Source: Myxococcota bacterium (GTDB lineage: Bacteria > Myxococcota_A > UBA9160 > UBA4427). Taken from it: a DNA stretch of 64,000 bases. The stretch is taken from NCBI GenBank assembly GCA_028278345.1, contig JANQEL010000151.1, positions 18,375 to 82,374 of the forward strand, written 5' to 3'. The notes beneath the pieces were generated by a model. The model searched no databases. It saw only the letters and a list, made by a program, of their open reading frames with translations, and had not been told where the DNA came from. Shown in pieces: positions 17,529 to 28,299 of this stretch. Within the stretch, counting starts at the first letter, position 1; each line of letters begins with the position of its first letter. The position numbers were made by a program, and so were the translations under genes.

Positions 17529-17756
17529 ATGGCCAAGAAGAGCAAGACCGGTGTGCTGAAGCGACTGCGCGAAGTGAAGAAGGCCGAGAAGGCGGCGCTC
17601 AAGAAGGAAGAGATGCGCCTGCGCAAGGAGATGGGCCCGGGCCCGTCCAGCGCCGACGAAGAAAAGGGCGAACCCCGCATCGCCACCGCCGACGACATGG
17701 CGGGCTACGGCTTCCCCGTTGCAGGCGAAGAAGAGGAAGAAGAGGAAAGCGCCTGA
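17529..17756 (+). CDS. Small highly charged protein of unknown function
   Basis: This 75-residue protein belongs to no family I recognise. The first 40 residues are a Lys/Arg/Glu-rich helix (KRLREVKKAEKAALKKEEMR) likely to form a coiled coil. The middle is GPGPSSADEEKGEPRIAT, and the C-terminus ends in an acidic tract of seven glutamates. GAGGAAG at 17516-17522, 6 bases before the ATG, is a strong ribosome site, so expression is likely. Its opposite charge halves and its place next to the basic DNA-binding-like protein suggest an interaction with nucleic acid or a basic protein, which is only inference. Confidence 0.65.
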   Translation: MAKKSKTGVLKRLREVKKAEKAALKKEEMRLRKEMGPGPSSADEEKGEPRIATADDMAGYGFPVAGEEEEEEESA

Positions 17757-17772
17757 TCAGGGCGCTGTGCGA

Positions 17773-19206
17773 TCAGCCCTTGCTGCGTGAGAGCCCCAGT
17801 TCCTCTTCCGTCTTCTCGATGCGGTGCTCGAGCCAGAAGATCTCGTAGTCGTTCTTGAGACCTTCTTCGGCATCACTCTGCAGCTGGGTGAGGGCCTCGA
17901 GGCGGATCGTGAGGGCGTCGCTGTTTCCGGGATCTCCAGCGAGGGCCATCTCGACGAGATGCAGGGCCCGCACCGGGTCGCTTTCGTTCTGGTAGCGGCG
18001 CGCACGTTCGAGGAGCGTGTCGACGCCGGTCATCTCCGCCACGTCGGCGTAGACGTCGCGTGCGGGAACGGGATAGAGCTCGGTGGTGGAATCCCAGTGG
18101 AACCAGGTGCCGTAGTACTCCCAGATCGTCTTGACCGCCCAGGACACGCGGCCGTGGTTCTGCGGCAGGTCGAGATGCGGCGGTAGCTGGATCTCCTGCA
18201 TGGCCTGGTAGACCGTCTTGCCCGCGTTCATGGCGGCGATGGTCTCGTCGTGCACGTACTGCACGGCGTCCCGCGTGCGCACGAGCGACGCCATGATCTC
18301 CTCTTCTCCCACCGTCGGGTTGAAGTGGCTCGGCACGATCATCGCGGGGCGCAATTCGATGATCCGATCGAGGGAGCGGATGTACTCGATCGGCTTGCGC
18401 ACCTTTTCGCCGCGCAGGGTCACGACGTTCGGAAACTGCGGAAACTGGGGGCCGAAGAAATCGCCCGAGAAGAGGATCCGCTCTTCGGGGAGCCAGAGGC
18501 AGATGTTGTCCGCGCCTTCGGCTCCCGGCGTATTCAAGACTTCGAAGCGCTTTCCTCCGACCTCGAAGGTGTAGTCGCGATCGGCGTCGACGAGCACGTC
18601 GGGCTCGATGTCGGTCCAGTCGAGAAAGCCGAGGTCGGGCCGTTCTTCGGGGAGCCAGGGGAAGAGGCGGCGGTTGCGCTCGTGCTGAAAGGGCGCGAGT
18701 TCGGCGAGATATCGCAACTCTTCCGTCAGTTCGCGGTGCGCAATGACCTCGACGCCTTCGTCGAGCCACACCTTGATCCCGCCCACGTGGTCGGCGTGGG
18801 AATGGCTGATGATCACGTGGGTCACGGGGCCTTCCGAGGCCTCGGCGCGCAGGGCCTTGCGCTGATCCGCGGCCTGGATCACGAGCCCCGTATCGAACAG
18901 CACGTTGCCCTCGGGTGTCGTGATCATGTTCACGTTGCCGACGCCGGTCGCCATGTAGATGTCGTCGGTGATCTTGCGGACTTCGATCGGGCGCTTGATG
19001 AGGTCGACCGAGGCACCATGGGTGCCTTCGAGGCCTGCTGCGCTGTCGGAGATCCTCTGCCGCGCCGCCTGCCCGACGATCTCGGCCGCCTTGAGCTTGG
19101 CGTTCTGCTGAAGGCTCGAACCCCCCTCTCCCGAGACGAACCAGTACGCGAAGCCCGATACCACCACCACGAGGCCGATTGCGATGGCTCCCTTCGAAGA
19201 TCCCAT
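17773..19206 (-). CDS. Alkyl-sulfatase-like metallo-beta-lactamase-fold hydrolase
   Basis: This 477-residue protein has an N-terminal membrane anchor or signal (7-24). The zinc-binding motif HSHADH is at 135-140. Further metal ligands are expected in the GDFFGP and PSHFNP regions. A C-terminal part resembles the alkyl-sulfatase dimerisation region (YYGTWFHWDSTTELYPVPA), and a short TPR-like stretch follows (SDPVRALHLVEMALAGDPGN). The order fits SDS-hydrolase-like enzymes that cleave alkyl sulfates or related esters, but the full SCP2-like C-terminal domain is lacking, so the substrate is uncertain. I chose the ATG at 19206 because AGGAGGGAG is directly upstream. Confidence 0.85.
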   Translation of the reverse strand: MGSSKGAIAIGLVVVVSGFAYWFVSGEGGSSLQQNAKLKAAEIVGQAARQRISDSAAGLEGTHGASVDLIKRPIEVRKITDDIYMATGVGNVNMITTPEGNVLFDTGLVIQAADQRKALRAEASEGPVTHVIISHSHADHVGGIKVWLDEGVEVIAHRELTEELRYLAELAPFQHERNRRLFPWLPEERPDLGFLDWTDIEPDVLVDADRDYTFEVGGKRFEVLNTPGAEGADNICLWLPEERILFSGDFFGPQFPQFPNVVTLRGEKVRKPIEYIRSLDRIIELRPAMIVPSHFNPTVGEEEIMASLVRTRDAVQYVHDETIAAMNAGKTVYQAMQEIQLPPHLDLPQNHGRVSWAVKTIWEYYGTWFHWDSTTELYPVPARDVYADVAEMTGVDTLLERARRYQNESDPVRALHLVEMALAGDPGNSDALTIRLEALTQLQSDAEEGLKNDYEIFWLEHRIEKTEEELGLSRSKG

Positions 19207-19327
19207 GCCGCTCCCTCCTGGCGAGCGATCAGGACCGCGTGCGGCCGATCGCATCGAAGAAGCCAATGATGCTGCGAATCACGGCGTCTGGCTGCTCGCG
19301 ATGGAGCATCTCGGTGTAACGCGCGGT

Positions 19328-22234
<2,907 letters not shown>

Positions 22235-22361
22235 GACCGATCCTCGAGGGCAGGAGATCGCGAAGAAGGGCGCAGTGTAACGCGAAACCCTTGGGGTGAT
22301 CGGACGAGCCCGCGCGGCGGCGACACGTTCGCCGAAATGAGATGGCGTTACGCGTTCGCGC

Positions 22362-24371
22362 TCAAGCGTCGAGTCGCGATTCGCTTTCGAATAGGCCTTC
22401 GAGGTCGGTCAGGCCGTCGGAGGTGCCGAGCACGAGCAGGCGATCACCCGCGCGCGGCGCGAAGTCGGGTGAGGGCACGGCGTCGACCGCGCCGCGCCGA
22501 TCGACGGCGACCACGCTCACCCCGGTCCTCGCACGAACGTCGAGCTCGGCGAGCGATCGTCCGCCCGCGAATCGATGCGGCACGGTGATCCACTCGTGCT
22601 CGCTCTCGCGCAGCAGGTCCACCAGCCACGGATCGAGTTCGAGGCCCGGGGTGCTGCGAATCGCTTCGTAGTCTTCGTCGCGAAGCGCCTCCGCGAAGTT
22701 GCGAATCGCCCCGGCGTGGAAGTCGAACTGCGCGAGGGCCTGGCGGACGAGTTCGATGCTGCCCTCGTACTCCTCGGCGACGACGCAGCTGGCGCCCACG
22801 GCTTCGAGGGGCTCCACTTCGTGAACGAAGCGGGCGCGCGCGAGAATCGGGAGGCGCGGCGCCGCGGCCCGCACGCGCGCCACGATGCGCCGCGTGGCCA
22901 GGGGATCGGAGATCGCCACGGTGACGAACTTCGCCTTGGCGACGCCCAGGCGCTCGAGGAAGGCCGGGCGCGCCGCGTCGCCGAAGACGATGTGTTCCCC
23001 CTGCTTTGCTGCCTGGGCGACGGTGGTCGCGTTGGCTTCGACCACGACGTAGGGGCGGTGTTGCGAGCGGAGGAGCTTCGCGAGGGTGCGCCCCGCCGGT
23101 CCATAACCCACGACGATCACGCGCTCGTCGTCGCGGGCGCGGTCGTGATGGGCCGCGTCGCGCTTCCAGCGGGTCTTCGAGCGCCAGCCGGCGGGAAGCC
23201 GCGTTTCGAGGGCCTCGGCGATCTCGGGGGCGCGGCGCATCATGAAGGGCGTCGCGATCAGGCTCACGATCGAAGCCGCGAGCACCGCCTGATGAAGGGT
23301 TTCGCTCAGGAGCCCCGAGCGAGCCGCCACTTCGGCGAGCACGAAGGAGAACTCGCCGCACTGGGCGAGCGAGATCCCCGCGAGCGCCCCGACACCGACC
23401 CCCCTTCGCAGGAAGAGCGCGCTCACCCCGGTGATCACCGTGCCCTTGACCAGCGTGGCCGCCAGCACGATCGAAAGCACCAGCGGCGCCTGCTGGATCA
23501 TCACCAGGGGCTCGAAGAGCATGCCGACGGCGGTGAAGAAAATGCCGAGCACGACCCCGCGCAGGGGAACGACCTCGGAGAAGAGCTGATGGGCGTAAGG
23601 CGAAGAACTCGCCGCGACACCCGCGAGGAACGCACCCACCGCGAGCGTGAGCCCGAGTTCTTCGGCGAGGAAGGCCGAGCCCAATACGATGATCAGGGCG
23701 AGCAGGCTGAAGAGATCCGCCGAGCGCAAGCGCGCCATGCGATCGAGCGCACGCGGCACGGCGAAGCGCACGATGTAGAGCACGGCGGCGAGGGCGGCAG
23801 CGAGCTTCGCGACCGTCCACGCGAAGCTGGCCAGCGAAAGCGTTTCGCCCTGTGCGAGCAGGGGAACGAGAAGCAGGAGGGGAACGATGGAGAGGTCCTG
23901 GAAGAGCAGGATCGAGGTGGCGAGTTGGCCGTGGGGTGAGTTCGTCTGGCCTTGATCGCTGAGCAGTCGCAGCACCAGCGCGGTCGACGACATCGCGATC
24001 ATGCCCCCGAGCACGAGCGCAGGGCCCTTCGAGAGGCCGAGGGCGACAGCCACCGCGTAGACGATCCCCATCGTGAGGGCGACCTGCAGCCCGCCACCGA
24101 TCAGCGCACCGCGCCACAACCTCTGGGCACGATCGAGGGGCAGGTCGAGACCGATCTCGAAGAGCAGGAAGACCACTCCGATCTCGGCCAGCGCGCGCAC
24201 GCGATCGGGCTCCTGCACGATGCCCAGGACGCCGGGGCCCGCGATCGCACCGAGCACCAGGAAACCCGCAATCGCGGGAAGCTTCAGACGTTCGAAGAGT
24301 GCGAGGCCCGCGGCTGCGAGACAGAGCAGCACGAGCACCTCGAACAACTGGATCGAATGAAGCGGTTCCAA
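22362..24371 (-). CDS. Kef-type (CPA2) monovalent cation:proton antiporter with TrkA-N and TrkA-C domains
   Basis: This 669-residue protein has an N-terminal antiporter domain of about 12 membrane segments (1-385), with [10 protein letters not shown] and the FLAGVAAS helix typical of CPA2 exchangers. A cytoplasmic RCK domain follows: TrkA-N Rossmann fold beginning [17 protein letters not shown] (about 418-530) and TrkA-C (about 585-665, [20 protein letters not shown]). The layout matches KefB/KefC and YbaL potassium efflux systems, which are gated by nucleotides or glutathione adducts. No KefF/KefG ancillary protein is nearby. Translation appears to begin with TTG at 24371. Confidence 0.93.
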   Translation of the reverse strand: MEPLHSIQLFEVLVLLCLAAAGLALFERLKLPAIAGFLVLGAIAGPGVLGIVQEPDRVRALAEIGVVFLLFEIGLDLPLDRAQRLWRGALIGGGLQVALTMGIVYAVAVALGLSKGPALVLGGMIAMSSTALVLRLLSDQGQTNSPHGQLATSILLFQDLSIVPLLLLVPLLAQGETLSLASFAWTVAKLAAALAAVLYIVRFAVPRALDRMARLRSADLFSLLALIIVLGSAFLAEELGLTLAVGAFLAGVAASSSPYAHQLFSEVVPLRGVVLGIFFTAVGMLFEPLVMIQQAPLVLSIVLAATLVKGTVITGVSALFLRRGVGVGALAGISLAQCGEFSFVLAEVAARSGLLSETLHQAVLAASIVSLIATPFMMRRAPEIAEALETRLPAGWRSKTRWKRDAAHHDRARDDERVIVVGYGPAGRTLAKLLRSQHRPYVVVEANATTVAQAAKQGEHIVFGDAARPAFLERLGVAKAKFVTVAISDPLATRRIVARVRAAAPRLPILARARFVHEVEPLEAVGASCVVAEEYEGSIELVRQALAQFDFHAGAIRNFAEALRDEDYEAIRSTPGLELDPWLVDLLRESEHEWITVPHRFAGGRSLAELDVRARTGVSVVAVDRRGAVDAVPSPDFAPRAGDRLLVLGTSDGLTDLEGLFESESRLDA

Positions 24372-24611
24372 CCTGCACCCTTGTCGGCGATGGAGCGCGC
24401 CGACGAGGCGAAGGTTCGGTTCCGATCAGTTGAGGCGACTACCAGGGTAAACGCGGGGGAAGATCGGGGGGTTCCACGCCGGTTGCGTCCGATCCATCAC
24501 CCATCGGTCGGGTACGAGAAAAGCTGAGCGTCCAATCGACGAAGCGTTTTCGTTTGCACGTGCGTGAACGTGCTTGCCGGTCGCCTGCGGATGGCTTGCG
24601 TGTGGCGTCGA

Positions 24612-26018
24612 TCAGCTCGCGCCGTCGCCACTCATCACGGCGGGCAGCGTGCGCAGGAGGATCATGAAGTCGCTGCGCAGGGACCAGGTGTCGATGTACT
24701 CGAGATCGAGTCGCACCCAATCCTCGAAGCCGATCGCGTTGCGGCCGGATACCTGCCACAAACACGTGATGCCCGGGCGCATCGAAAGTCGGCGGCGCTC
24801 GAAGGTCTGGTACTCCGCCACCTCGACGGGGACGGGCGGGCGCGGTCCGACGAGGCTCATGTCGCCGATCAGTACGTTCCAGAACTGCGGCAGTTCGTCG
24901 ATCGAGTAGCGGCGCAGGGTGCGGCCCACCGGCGTGATGCGAGGATCGTGGGCCATCTTGAAGACGGGCCCGTCCATCTCGTTCATCTCGTCGAGCTCGA
25001 GCTTGCGCGCCTCGGCGTCGGTCTCCATGGTGCGCAGCTTGTACATCACGAAGTGGCGGCCGTTGAAGCCGCAGCGCACCTGGCGGAAGAAGATCGGGCC
25101 GGGGCTCGTGAGCTTGATCAGCGCTGCCGAAACCGCGACGACCGGGGCCGCGATCGCCAGGCCGACCAGCGCGCCCACGATGTCGATGCCGCGCTTGATG
25201 GTGATCATGAAGCGGTTGTGGTGGACGGGGGCAAAGGAGAGCGCCGGCATGCTGCCGAAGCGCGTGGTGCGCGGTGCCGGGAGATAGTCGCCGAAGAGGT
25301 CGGAGAGCAGCGTGATGGGCACGCCGGCGGCCGCACACGAGTCCACCGCTTCGATGATCGAGCCGAGCATCGAACGCGGGCAGGCGACGATTACCTCGTC
25401 GATCACCTGGTCGACGATCAGATCGTTCATGTCGGAGATCTTGAAGATCTGCTCGTTCGGTACCGCGGCGCCTTCGCTCGGCAGGTCGTTGTCGACGAAG
25501 CCGATGATGTGAAGGCCCCAGCCCGGGTTCTGTTCGATCACGTTCTTCACGTAGGCCGCTCGCGGACCGGAGCCGACGATGACGACGTTGCGCGTCGTCT
25601 CGTTGCGACGCACCCACTTCGAGGTGCGGTACACGATTGCTCGCACACCGCACAGCGTGACGAGTTGCAGCGCCGTGCACACGATGGGCATGGCCACCGC
25701 GACGGGGGGCGAGAAGAGGAAGGCCATCGCGCACTGCGCGACCGCGATGCCGGCGCCGAGGGTCAGCAGCCGGTGCTGGATGACGTCGAGGCGATTGCGC
25801 CGCTGGAAGGCGTACACCTCGAGCACCTGGAAGGTCAGTGGCCAGGAGAGCGCCGAACCGATCCCGAAGGCGATCAGCGAGAAATTCGCACCGCCCGGCG
25901 CGCCCCCAGTGTTCAGCATGCCCGGAATGGCGAGGGTGGCGAGCAGCACCCCGGCGCACACCAGCAGGTCGACCAGTTGGTAGAGATGATCGAAGTGGGT
26001 GGAGTCGTCTCGCAGCAA
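24612..26018 (-). CDS. Exopolysaccharide polyprenyl glycosylphosphotransferase (initiating sugar transferase)
   Basis: This 468-residue membrane protein has four transmembrane segments in the first 120 residues. A CoA-binding-like Rossmann region follows (NVVIVGSGPRAAYVKNVIE), then another membrane helix (about 270-295), then the catalytic bacterial sugar transferase domain with FMYKLRTM-type motif (FVMYKLRTME), RRYSIDELPQFWNVL, DMSLVGPRPPVPVE and RPGITCLWQVSGR. It loads the first sugar phosphate onto undecaprenyl phosphate to start a surface polysaccharide. It stands alone here, with no wzx, wzy or other glycosyltransferases beside it. The start appears to be TTG at 26018, just before the first membrane helix. 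Confidence 0.92.
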   Translation of the reverse strand: MLRDDSTHFDHLYQLVDLLVCAGVLLATLAIPGMLNTGGAPGGANFSLIAFGIGSALSWPLTFQVLEVYAFQRRNRLDVIQHRLLTLGAGIAVAQCAMAFLFSPPVAVAMPIVCTALQLVTLCGVRAIVYRTSKWVRRNETTRNVVIVGSGPRAAYVKNVIEQNPGWGLHIIGFVDNDLPSEGAAVPNEQIFKISDMNDLIVDQVIDEVIVACPRSMLGSIIEAVDSCAAAGVPITLLSDLFGDYLPAPRTTRFGSMPALSFAPVHHNRFMITIKRGIDIVGALVGLAIAAPVVAVSAALIKLTSPGPIFFRQVRCGFNGRHFVMYKLRTMETDAEARKLELDEMNEMDGPVFKMAHDPRITPVGRTLRRYSIDELPQFWNVLIGDMSLVGPRPPVPVEVAEYQTFERRRLSMRPGITCLWQVSGRNAIGFEDWVRLDLEYIDTWSLRSDFMILLRTLPAVMSGDGAS

Positions 26019-26272
26019 GTTCGTTCGGCTCGCACGGGTGTGCGCGCAGGCCCCGCCTGACCTTCAAGTGGGGGGAATGCGGGCATGCGGATCTTCTGCG
26101 GAATTCTTCGACCGGCGCATGGCTTCTCGTGAGTTTTTCCGACCCGGGAGCGCGGCAAACGGCGGCGTGCAAGCCACCGGCAAAGTTCCGCGCAACTGCG
26201 AATCGGGTAGTCTTCTCCGCGCGAGCCATCGGCCGCGATCCAACCCATCCAGCTCATTGCACAGGGGAGTGC

Positions 26273-27526
26273 ATGTCGGTTCTTTCTCTCACTTCGCCAC
26301 GCGCCCGCGGTCTCATGGTGTTGACCGCTCATCCCGAGGGCTGCAGGGTCCTCGCCGAGCGGCAGATCGCCCGCGCGAAGGAGGCCTTTCCCAAGCCGCT
26401 ACCCGCAGCGGAGGGGAAGACTGCGCTCGTACTCGGCAGCACGACCTTCGGCTACGGAAGCTCGACCGCGATCGCCCTCAAGGAGGCCGGCTTTTCGAAG
26501 GTGATCGGACTCGGCTACGAGACGCCGCCGACCTTCCGCAAGGAAAAGGTCGCGATGGCCCCGGCCGGCTGGTACCTGACGCATGCGCTGCATACGGCCT
26601 ATCCCGAGCAGCGCACGTATTTCGCCGATGGGTTCAGCGATGCGACGCGCGATCGGGTCATCGATGACCTGAAGAGCGGCGGCGAGAAGATCGACCTGCT
26701 CTTGTACAGCGTGGCAGCGCCACGCCGTAGTCATCTCGGCGAGACCTGGAACTCGGCCCTCAAGGTGATCGGCGAACCGCTCACCGTCTGCGGCCTCGAC
26801 TACGCGAGCGGTCAACACAAGGAAGTCACCCTCGAACCCGCGAGCGAACTCGAGATCGAACACACCCGCCGCGTGATGGGCGGTGACGACCTCGACCTCT
26901 GGGTGAACGCCCTGCTCTACGGCGGCTGCGTGAACACGGGCTTCAAGGTGGCGTCACTCTCCTACATCGGCCCCGAGTTCGAACCGCTGCGCCGCATCTA
27001 CTGGGATGGAGCGCTGGGCGGTGCGAAGAAGCACATCGATATGACGACGGCCGCGCAGAATGCGCGACTGTCCCAGCGCCTGGACGGCGCCGCCTTCTCG
27101 AGCATGAACCCCGCTGTCGTGACGGGTGCCTCGGTCGCGATCCCCGCGATGCTGAAGTACATCGCCGACTATCTCGCCGTCGTCGACTCGGGCATCGGTG
27201 CCTACGACGATCCGCTGGATGTCGGCGTGAACTTCACACGCGCGCTCTACGACGATGGCGAGCCGTGGCGTGACATGCTCGACGAAGCCGGTCGGCTTCG
27301 TCTGGATGAGAACGAACTCGACCCGGATCTCCAGAAGGCCATCACCGGCTCCTGGGCCGATGCGAAGCCCGGCGATCCACCGCCGCTCACAGTCCGCGGC
27401 CTCGAACTCTTCAAGAAGGAGTTCATGCAGCTCTTCGGCTGGGAGGTGGACGGCGTCGATTACGAAGCCCCGGCCGAGTTCCTGCCCGATCTCGGCGAGG
27501 GAGTCGTCCAGCTCGTCGACGAGTAG
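26273..27526 (+). CDS. fabV: FabV, trans-2-enoyl-ACP/CoA reductase (NADH)
   Basis: This 417-residue enzyme catalyses the last reduction step of fatty acid elongation and is naturally resistant to triclosan in this family. The nucleotide-binding loop GSTTFGYGSST is at about 55-65. The catalytic pair is Tyr243 and Lys252 in IYWDGALGGAK, which gives the family's Tyr-x8-Lys spacing. The conserved YSVAAPRR and FSSMNPAVVTGASVAIP are also present. AGGGGAG precedes the ATG at 26273. The frame is open much further upstream, but that sequence lacks FabV similarity and overlaps the divergent promoter region. Confidence 0.97.
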   Translation: MSVLSLTSPRARGLMVLTAHPEGCRVLAERQIARAKEAFPKPLPAAEGKTALVLGSTTFGYGSSTAIALKEAGFSKVIGLGYETPPTFRKEKVAMAPAGWYLTHALHTAYPEQRTYFADGFSDATRDRVIDDLKSGGEKIDLLLYSVAAPRRSHLGETWNSALKVIGEPLTVCGLDYASGQHKEVTLEPASELEIEHTRRVMGGDDLDLWVNALLYGGCVNTGFKVASLSYIGPEFEPLRRIYWDGALGGAKKHIDMTTAAQNARLSQRLDGAAFSSMNPAVVTGASVAIPAMLKYIADYLAVVDSGIGAYDDPLDVGVNFTRALYDDGEPWRDMLDEAGRLRLDENELDPDLQKAITGSWADAKPGDPPPLTVRGLELFKKEFMQLFGWEVDGVDYEAPAEFLPDLGEGVVQLVDE

Positions 27527-27538
27527 GCGCTGGATCGT

Positions 27539-27566
27539 CCCCAACCGGATTCACATCCAGTTGGGG
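27539..27566. terminator. Hairpin between convergent fabV and 3-methyladenine glycosylase genes
   Basis: Arms CCCCAAC (27539-27545) and GTTGGGG (27560-27566) pair perfectly, and an inner GGAT/ATCC stem with a TCAC loop extends it, with one mismatch between. It sits in the 51-base convergent spacer. No T tract follows on either strand, so it is terminator-like by place and strength only. Confidence 0.5.
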
Positions 27567-27577
27567 CTTCATCGGAT

Positions 27578-28180
27578 TCAAGGCGATCGGCGGCTCAGCC
27601 ACTGCGACTCTTTCGCGCAGAAGCGGTAGGGGCTGTCGGTGGCTTTCGAGATCCCGATCCTGGGGCTCGTGATCACGTTGATTCGAGATGGTGCGTCCCG
27701 CACCACCAACTCTCCCCGGATCACCGACGCGCCATCCAATTCCATCCCCACCCCGAACGCCTGCGTCAACCGCCCCGGGCCGGAGGCGATCAATCGATCG
27801 GTCTTTCCTTCACCGAGCCCCCGATTCCCCCGCATCGCGTCGACCCCTTCGAGCGGCTCGATCGCGCGCAGCAGCACCGCCGCGCCAGCGCCCGGGGCCT
27901 CGCAAACCAGGTTCATGCACAGGTGAATGCCGTACGAGCGGTAGACATAAAGCCGCCCCGGCGGGCCGAACATGCTGCGGTTCCTCGGGGTGGGGCCGCG
28001 GTGGGCATGGGAGGCCGGGTCCGCGCCTTCGCCCAGATAGGCCTCGGTTTCGACGATGCGGCCAGCGAGGAGTTCGCCCTCCGAGGTTCGCCGACAGAGA
28101 ACGGCGCCGACGAGGTCACGCGCGACGTCGAGGCAGGGGCGGGCGTAGAAATCGGGGCCCAGGATCGAACCGAATTGCAT
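27578..28180 (-). CDS. DNA-3-methyladenine glycosylase, AAG/MPG family
   Basis: This 200-residue base-excision repair enzyme removes alkylated purines from DNA. Family landmarks are visible in order: FYARPCLDVARDLVGAVL at the start, the catalytic Glu in GRIVETEAYLG, DPASHAHRGPTPRN, the MFGPPGRLYVYRSYGIHLC block with the base-flipping region, and GPGRLTQAFGV. Length and motif order match bacterial homologues of human AAG, and not the helix-hairpin-helix TagA or AlkA types. It diverges from sucA with 119 bases between starts. Confidence 0.95.
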   Translation of the reverse strand: MQFGSILGPDFYARPCLDVARDLVGAVLCRRTSEGELLAGRIVETEAYLGEGADPASHAHRGPTPRNRSMFGPPGRLYVYRSYGIHLCMNLVCEAPGAGAAVLLRAIEPLEGVDAMRGNRGLGEGKTDRLIASGPGRLTQAFGVGMELDGASVIRGELVVRDAPSRINVITSPRIGISKATDSPYRFCAKESQWLSRRSP

Positions 28181-28299
28181 GGGGAGGATCCTATGTCATC
28201 GCGCGACGAAGTCGCGTGATTCTTGAAGTGAAGTCGCGCGTCGCCGATAGATGACCGAACATCTCCCATTCCCCGCCCTCCCCGTCACCGAGAAGCCCC

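Noticed and set aside
22235..22361. Glycine riboswitch in front of gcvP
   Set aside because: The spacer is short and I could not find the paired aptamer core or a recognisable stem pattern by eye.
25838..26272. Upstream extension of the fabV frame
   Set aside because: FabV similarity starts at the ATG at 26273 with a good ribosome site, and the extension overlaps the divergent sugar transferase gene.
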